Positions 58,781 to 64,000 of a stretch of 64,000 bases of DNA are shown one piece after another. Each line of letters starts with the position of its first letter. The stretch's first letter is position 1. The stretch comes from Thinopyrum elongatum. Its lineage: Eukaryota > Streptophyta > Magnoliopsida > Poales > Poaceae. The DNA is taken from positions 307,531,048 to 307,595,047 of the forward strand of contig CM022302.1 of assembly GCA_011799875.1 (NCBI GenBank). The letters are read 5' to 3'. Under the pieces are notes generated by a model that worked only from the letters and a program-made list of their open reading frames with translations, searched no databases and was not told the origin of the DNA. The position numbers and the translations under genes are program-made.

Positions 58781-60555
58781 TGAAGGAAATATGCCCTAGA
58801 GGCAATAATGAAGTTGTTATTTTATATTTCCTTATTCATGATAAAGGTTTATCATTCATGCTAGAATTGTATTGATCGGAAACCTAAATACATGTGTGAA
58901 TACATAAACAAATACCGTGTCCCTAGTAAGCCTCTACTAGACTAGCTCGTTGATCAACGATGGTTAAGGTTTCCTAACCATAGACATGTGCTGTCATTTG
59001 TTAACGAGATCACATCATTAGGAGAATGATGTGATGGACAAGACCCATCCGTTAGCTTAGCATAATGATCGTTCAAGTTTTATTGCTATTGCTTTCTTCA
59101 TGTCAAATACATAATCCATCGACTATGAGATTATGCAACTCCCGGATACCGGAAGAATACCTTGTGTCCTATCAAACGTCACAACATAACTGGGTGATCA
59201 TGAAGATGCTCTACAGGTATCTCCGAAGGTGTTTGTTGAGTTGGCATAGATCAAGACTAGGATTTGTCACTCCGAGTATCGGAGAGGTATCTCTGGGCCC
59301 TCTCGGTAATACACATCATAAGCTTGCAAGCAAACGACTAAGGAGTTAGTCACGAGGTGATGTATTATGGAACGAGTAAAGAGACTTGCCGGTAATGAGA
59401 TTGAACTAGGTATGAAGATACCGACGATCGAATCTCGGGCAAGTAACATACCGATGGACAAAGGGAATTACGTAGGTTGTCATAACGGTTCGACCGATAA
59501 AGATCTTCGTAGAATATGTAGGAGCCAATTATGGGCATCCAGGTTCTGCTATTGGTTATTGACCGGAGAGGTGTCTCGGTCATGTCTACATAGTTCTCGA
59601 ACCCATAGGGTCCGCACGCTTAACGTTCGTTGACGATATAGTGTTATATGATTTATTTGATTTGGTGACCGAATGTTGTTCGGAGTCCCGGATGAGATCA
59701 CGGGCATGAAGAGGAGTCTCGAAATGGTCGAGAGGTAAATATTGATATATAGGACAATGGTATTCGGACACCGGAAGTGTTTCGGGATGCACCGGGTAGC
59801 CATCGGGTCACCGGAAGGGGTTCCGGGCACCCCTCCCCCCCCCCCAGCAAAGATATGGGCCTTATGGGCCAAGTGCGGGAACACACCAGCCCACAAGGGG
59901 CTGGTGCGCAATCTATGCGGCCGGCCCTATGGGGAGGGAAAGGAAAGGAGAGGAGGAAAGGAAAGTGTGGAGTTGGACTCCCTCTTCCTTCACTCTTCCC
60001 CCCCTTTCCTTTCCCCCTTGTTCATACATGGAAAGGGGGGCACAGGGCAAGGCAGGTGCCGTAGGGGCCGGTGGCCAGCCCTAAGGCGCGCCAGGCTGCC
60101 TCCCCTCCCCTCCCACCTATATATACATCGGGAGGGGGCGCCACACAAGGACACAACATTGTCTTAGCCGTGTGCGGCGCCCCCGTCCACCGTTTACTCC
60201 CTCGGTCATATTTTCGTAGTGCTTAGGCAAAGCCCTGCGGAGATCACATCACCATCACCGTCACCATGCCGTCGTGCTACCGGAACTCATCTTCTACCTG
60301 GCCGTCTTGCTGGATCAAGAAGGCGAGGCGTCACCGAGCAGAACGTGTGCAGAACGTGGAGGTGCCGTGCGTTCGGTACTTGATCGGTTGGAGAGCGAGG
60401 AAGTTCGACTACATCAACCGTGTTGTTAAACGCTTCCGCTTACAGTCTACGAGGGTACGTAGACACACTCTCCCCCTCGTTTCTATGCATCTCCATGGAG
60501 AGATCATTGCATGTGCATAGAATTTTTTTTGTTTTCCTTGCAACGTTCCCCAACA
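58781..60555 (+). repeat. 3' LTR of the Copia element (1775 bp)
   Basis: Starts TGAAGGAAATATG, ends TTCCCCAACA. It contains a C run near 59836 and CATCAC/CACCAT triplet repeats near 60246, as does the 5' LTR in part. Confidence 0.93.
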
Positions 60556-60560
60556 ATATA
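60556..60560. repeat. target-site duplication (right) of the Copia element
   Basis: atata, identical to 51773-51777. Confidence 0.88.
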
Positions 60561-61862
60561 AGCATCTACCTCATGGATTCATCACTTGTAAAACAAAAAA
60601 CAGAAGAATTAAATCTTCAAAAGAACACTAATCTTCAATATGTATCTCCCCTTGCAAGCCCAAGCGCCTCAAAGAGCTCCTGAAGGAGGAGAAGTTGTAC
60701 ACCTTTGTTGGTTTCAGCATTAAGTATGACAAAGAGATCTTGAAGAAGTCTGGTTTGGAGATCAACCCAAACAACTTCATCGAGATTCAGCGCAACTGGA
60801 GAGTTCCAAGCACCAGAAAAGAGTACGACTCCTTGGCTAATGTTGCAGCCATTGTGTCCACCCATTCTACAAAGTCATGAAGAAGAAGATCAACAAGGAG
60901 GAAGACCATAAACTGTGGGGGATGAGCCAGCTGCCAGAAAAGCGCATTGAGTACGCAGCGATAGATGCGTACGCCACCTACAAGTCATAGAAGATTATCG
61001 ACTTCATCAAAACAGGTGTGGAAATTTCAAAAGAGCAGGAAGGGGACCCCTACTACCACTACCACTATGCGGGATGAAGAGACATCAAAGTCTGCATTTG
61101 TGTTGCTTGCGCTTGTGTTTGTCCTTTATCTTCTTGTTTCAAATTCGTAGTTTGCTCTTGTTAGGTTAAACCAGTTTGCTTATGTCTTGTGTGTCAGGGT
61201 TGAACCAGTTTGCTTATGTCGTGTTTGTCAGGGTTGAACAAGTTTGCTTATGTCATCTAGTACATCGTTTGCTTATCTCGTTAAATAAGTTTTCTAGCTT
61301 CCTATTTTGTTTATCCATCATTTCAAATTCAAGTAGCTTGTGAATGGAACTCTGTGGCTACTCTTTAGTACTAGTTATCGAGCAACTAATCACACAAGGA
61401 TGTTCAATGTGTAGTTTGGATTCAGCGTTGTGTGGAAAAGAAAACATTGAAAACAAAACATGCCCCAACACAATTTTTAACACTAACATAGACTTGTACT
61501 GGCAGACTATATTTCACAAAACACCTGCAGACAAAGAACAACAGCAAATAGTAGCCTTGTAAGCTCAGTACATCTTAGTACAGTACGGTAGTACTATCAC
61601 ACTAAATAGTTTCTAGTTTCAGAAGAACACAAAAAAAGCTACCATCACACTAAAAGTCTAAGTTCCAGCCGAGGACAAAATTCAGCACTAACAAGATCAT
61701 GCTTCTAGTCGTTAGAAAATTAGTAAGTACTGCAACAGAAAAACTAAGAAACATCAGTACGTATTTCTTAGTCACTAACATACTAGGGATGACAGTACTG
61801 GTACACTTGAACACACAGTACATCATTACTACAAATAAAAAGGAACAAAGAAGCATCAGTTC

Positions 61863-62500
61863 GCATTCCTTAATCACTGACAGACTAATCATAACAGTAC
61901 CAGTACAATTGAAATATCAGCACAACTTAGTTTATACAGCAAGTACTATGATGATACCAAATAATGACAGAAGAGCCTTGAGAATAATCACAACAAGAAA
62001 AAAAAGACAAAAACTGAATCAAAAAGATATCAGTTCGACCAAGGAGAACATTCAGTGCAAATAAAATGGTGCTTACACAATCCAAGAAAATTCAAAAGAA
62101 TAACAACAAAAAGCATCAGTCCACATTATTGGAGCAGTGAGGTACAAGTTTGAACCCAATAAAAAAAGACCATTTTATCAGTTTGCATTCCTTAATCACT
62201 GACAGACTAATCATAACAGTACCAGTACAATTGAAATATCAGTACAACTTAGTTTATATGGCAAGTACTATGATGATACCAAATAATGCGAGAAGAGCCT
62301 TGAGAATAATCACAGCCAAGGAAAAAAAAGAAAAAAAACTGAATCAAAAAGATATCAGTTCGACCAAGGAGAACATTCAGTGCTAATAAAGTGGTGCTTA
62401 CACAATCCAAGAAAATTCAAAAGAACAACAAAAAAAAGCATCAGTCCACATTACTGGAGCAGTGAGGTACTAGTTTGAACCCAAAAATAATAAAAATGAC
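61863..62500. repeat. local 322-bp tandem duplication in unit B
   Basis: GCATTCCTTAATCACTGACA occurs at 61863 and again at 62185; the two copies stay parallel for about 315 bases with few changes. Unit A has no second copy. Short open frames inside (such as the end of 61699-62064) simply repeat with the DNA. Confidence 0.88.
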
Positions 62501-62900
62501 TGCCCGAGGACTAGCCGGCCCTGACACGCAGGAGGATAATTGAACTCAAGCCCACGGCGGAACCGTTGGCGAATCCATAGTAAACGACAATGCACAGGGC
62601 CAGCAGTCCAGGGCTCACAGGTCATGGAGCAGAGAGCGAATGCTGTGTATAAGCACTCAGGTAACTATTCAGAGGAGTTCGACAGAAGAGCGACGAAAAG
62701 GCTTATAAACCGGTCGAGTGACCCCTCGGCTAGCGAGGTGGGACTAAACTCGCAGCGCACACGCAGCCAGCGGTGCACAGTCACGCGTACAGGGCATTTG
62801 GGCCGGAAAAGGGCCCAATACGACTGCTCCTTGGAAGCCTCCCTCATCTCCAATCTGTCCTCACCCCACCCATATGGCTCGTTCAACAAACCAGAGCACA
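62500..62900. promoter_or_regulatory. GC-richer conserved block of unit B, promoter-like
   Basis: Counterpart of 49340-49740. TGGGCC and GGGCCCA words near 62800 are conserved while reading frames are not, which favours a regulatory rather than coding origin. Confidence 0.35.
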
Positions 62901-63769
62901 GGGCAAAAAATTACACACTACAACAAAAAAGTTCAAAAAATGAATATAGAAAAGTTCAAGTACTTGTTCACAGACAATAATTTTAAATTCAAAAATAAAA
63001 CTAAAATAAATTTAGCTATGCACCATGGATTAAAAAAAATACGATACAAAAACAATGATACTTTAAAAGCGGAGAACATAATAGGTTATCTGTTAAATGT
63101 ACATAATTTAAACCAGGGAATTAAATTTTACTTTCAAGTTCAACTACTAATATGCAAGAAGTTCAAAGAAATATTTTTTGTCAATTCTGCTAAAATTATT
63201 ATATTTAAATAAAATATGAGCTCACCTAACAATTTCATTGTAAATAATCTCAATCCCCAAAAAACTTCAGTTATAACATACTATATGACTTCAATTCTAC
63301 AAAACCATGAGGGGTCAGTGCACTCAAACTACATCCTTGCGCTGTATGAAATTATAGTTCAGTACTCACAGCACTATACCGTGAGTACACGAAAGAGGGG
63401 TAGAGAAACTATAAAGGTCAAACTTACGTTGGGACAGATGAAAATAAAATAAGTCTAACTTTTGAGCAACAACACGCAGTGCACTGAAAAAAAGTGTTCA
63501 GTTCAACTAGTGTATAAGACTTCAGTTCAAATAAAACTTAACCAAAACAAATCCCCAAGAAAATAGACACGAGTAAAACAGCATTTCAACCACATTCTCA
63601 TCACAGAAAAAAGTTTGTAAAACGCGGTGCCACACTAAAAACATCACAAAGTATCATGGTTATTACATACTTGACAAGACATCCAAGCCCTACATACAAA
63701 GCCTACAATGTTATCAAGACATAAATCACACAAGTATCCCATTCACTACGCAAATGATAATCAATAATT
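62901..63769. other. AT-rich end of unit B and 3' UTR of the next gene
   Basis: Up to about 63655 this mirrors 49741-50487. The remainder before 63770 is likely the 3' untranslated region of the minus-strand gene that follows. Confidence 0.45.
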
Positions 63770-64000
63770 CTATGCACCAGGAGCCAAAGCCTGAACCTCC
63801 TTGGGGAGCTCCATCACCAAAACCTGGTTATTTATGTTGAACAAGACTGTATACAGATCCTCAGCATTCCAATCAACAATACGCGGCTGCAAAACAAAAC
63901 AAAAAAACAAATAATCAAAGATCACGTCACGGAAAAAGGAAAAGACAATCAGCTAAACACAGAAAGTGGAAGCTGAACTAGAACTCACATCGTTATCTTG
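63770..64000 (-). CDS. C-terminal exons of an unidentified gene running off the right edge
   Basis: On the minus strand, a consensus donor GTGAGT at 63988-63983 follows exon sequence 64000-63989. A T-rich tract and GCAG end the 102-bp intron at 63887. The last exon 63886-63770 encodes 38 residues (PRIVDWNAEDLYTVLFNINN, then QVLVMELPKEVQALAPGA) and a TAG stop. Composition, consensus splice sites and an uninterrupted frame suggest a real gene end. I do not recognise the family from this short piece. Confidence 0.6.

Larger units (their letters stand above)
51778..60555 (+). mobile_element. Ty1/Copia retrotransposon, Angela/BARE1/WIS type, full length
   Basis: The 8,778-bp element has LTRs of 1754 and 1775 bp, a methionine-type primer site, a polypurine tract, gag, protease, integrase, reverse transcriptase and RNase H in Copia order, and an atata target duplication. 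The LTR phrase GGAAATATGCCCTAGAGGC is the well-known start of the Triticeae BARE1/WIS/Angela LTR. The first ~500 aligned LTR bases differ at about 21 positions (about 4 %), so it is older than the Gypsy insertion. It is coding-defective. Confidence 0.95.
50847..61077 (+). pseudogene. WRN-like 3'-5' exonuclease gene, copy B, split by Copia and broken
   Basis: Exon 1 is 50847-51192 and exon 2 about 60658-61077; the Copia insertion lies in the intron. Motif I reads GVDVKFT near 51082: the catalytic Glu of D-x-E is Lys. A one-base change near 51055 also shifts frame just before it, after which the segment EPPQMAVVLQLCVEELCLVY reads on. At the acceptor, the usual GCAG is GCAAG (60654-60658), so the splice site is altered. 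In exon 2 a one-base loss near 60850 and TAG 60988-60990 destroy the rest. Relationship to copy A is clear over both exons and the intron. Confidence 0.75.
50488..63655 (+). repeat. tandem segmental duplication, unit B (split by Copia)
   Basis: Same block order as unit A, interrupted at 51778-60555 by the Copia element. Without it the unit is about 4.4 kb, the extra length coming mainly from a local 322-bp duplication at 61863-62500. Left and right parts join at the atata target duplication. Confidence 0.88.

Overview
The window looks like intergenic DNA from a large grass genome, most likely Triticeae (wheat, Aegilops, barley, rye). It is dominated by nested transposable elements. It carries a BARE1/WIS/Angela-type Copia element, a Tat-lineage Gypsy element with an antisense accessory gene, two very long LTRs with methionine-tRNA-type primer sites, and a Helitron. 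Bacterial or organellar gene organisation is absent. Family names rest on protein motifs and remembered element hallmarks; no search was run.

Layout. 1-18813: a minus-strand LTR element whose roughly 4.7 kb LTR (732-18813) is split by a complete Tat-type Gypsy element (3385-16738), proven by matching LTRs and a 5-bp target duplication (agcgc). 18814-26632: a mosaic of hypothetical minus-strand ORFs, a ~505-bp tandem array (20760-22975), two low-complexity ORF remnants, a broken GRF zinc-finger gene (24403-25796) and a 45-bp tandem array next to a possible CACTA-type end. 26633-31947: a second, related minus-strand LTR (4.3 kb) with its primer site and a piece of internal region. 31948-36200: degenerate retrotransposon sequence with a broken minus-strand ORF. 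36210-42297: a broken FAR1/MULE-type transposase gene flanked by CATCAGT-rich DNA. 42298-46698: a non-autonomous Helitron. About 46730-63655: two tandem copies of a ~3.8-4.4 kb segment, each carrying a broken WRN-like 3'-5' exonuclease gene; the second copy is split by a Copia element (51778-60555, target duplication atata). 63770-64000: the last exon and part of the preceding exon of a minus-strand gene running off the right edge, the only coding feature here with no visible damage.

How the parts relate. Insertion order can be read from nesting: the long LTR predates the Gypsy, whose LTRs differ by about 1.2 % outside a repeat; the segment duplication predates the Copia, whose LTRs differ by about 4 % over the first 500 bases; the Helitron interrupts DNA that previously joined the transposase flank to the first exonuclease unit. 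Every element-encoded gene is broken, mostly by stops of the kind expected from C-to-T change. Both LTR retrotransposons have also lost the catalytic Glu of integrase. The most unusual signals are a ~155-bp satellite-like periodicity inside the long LTRs, a CCGGCAAG word scattered over both genes and LTRs of the Gypsy element, CATCAGT words around the transposase and in the exonuclease units, and the close association of a FAR1 transposase gene with duplicated exonuclease genes.
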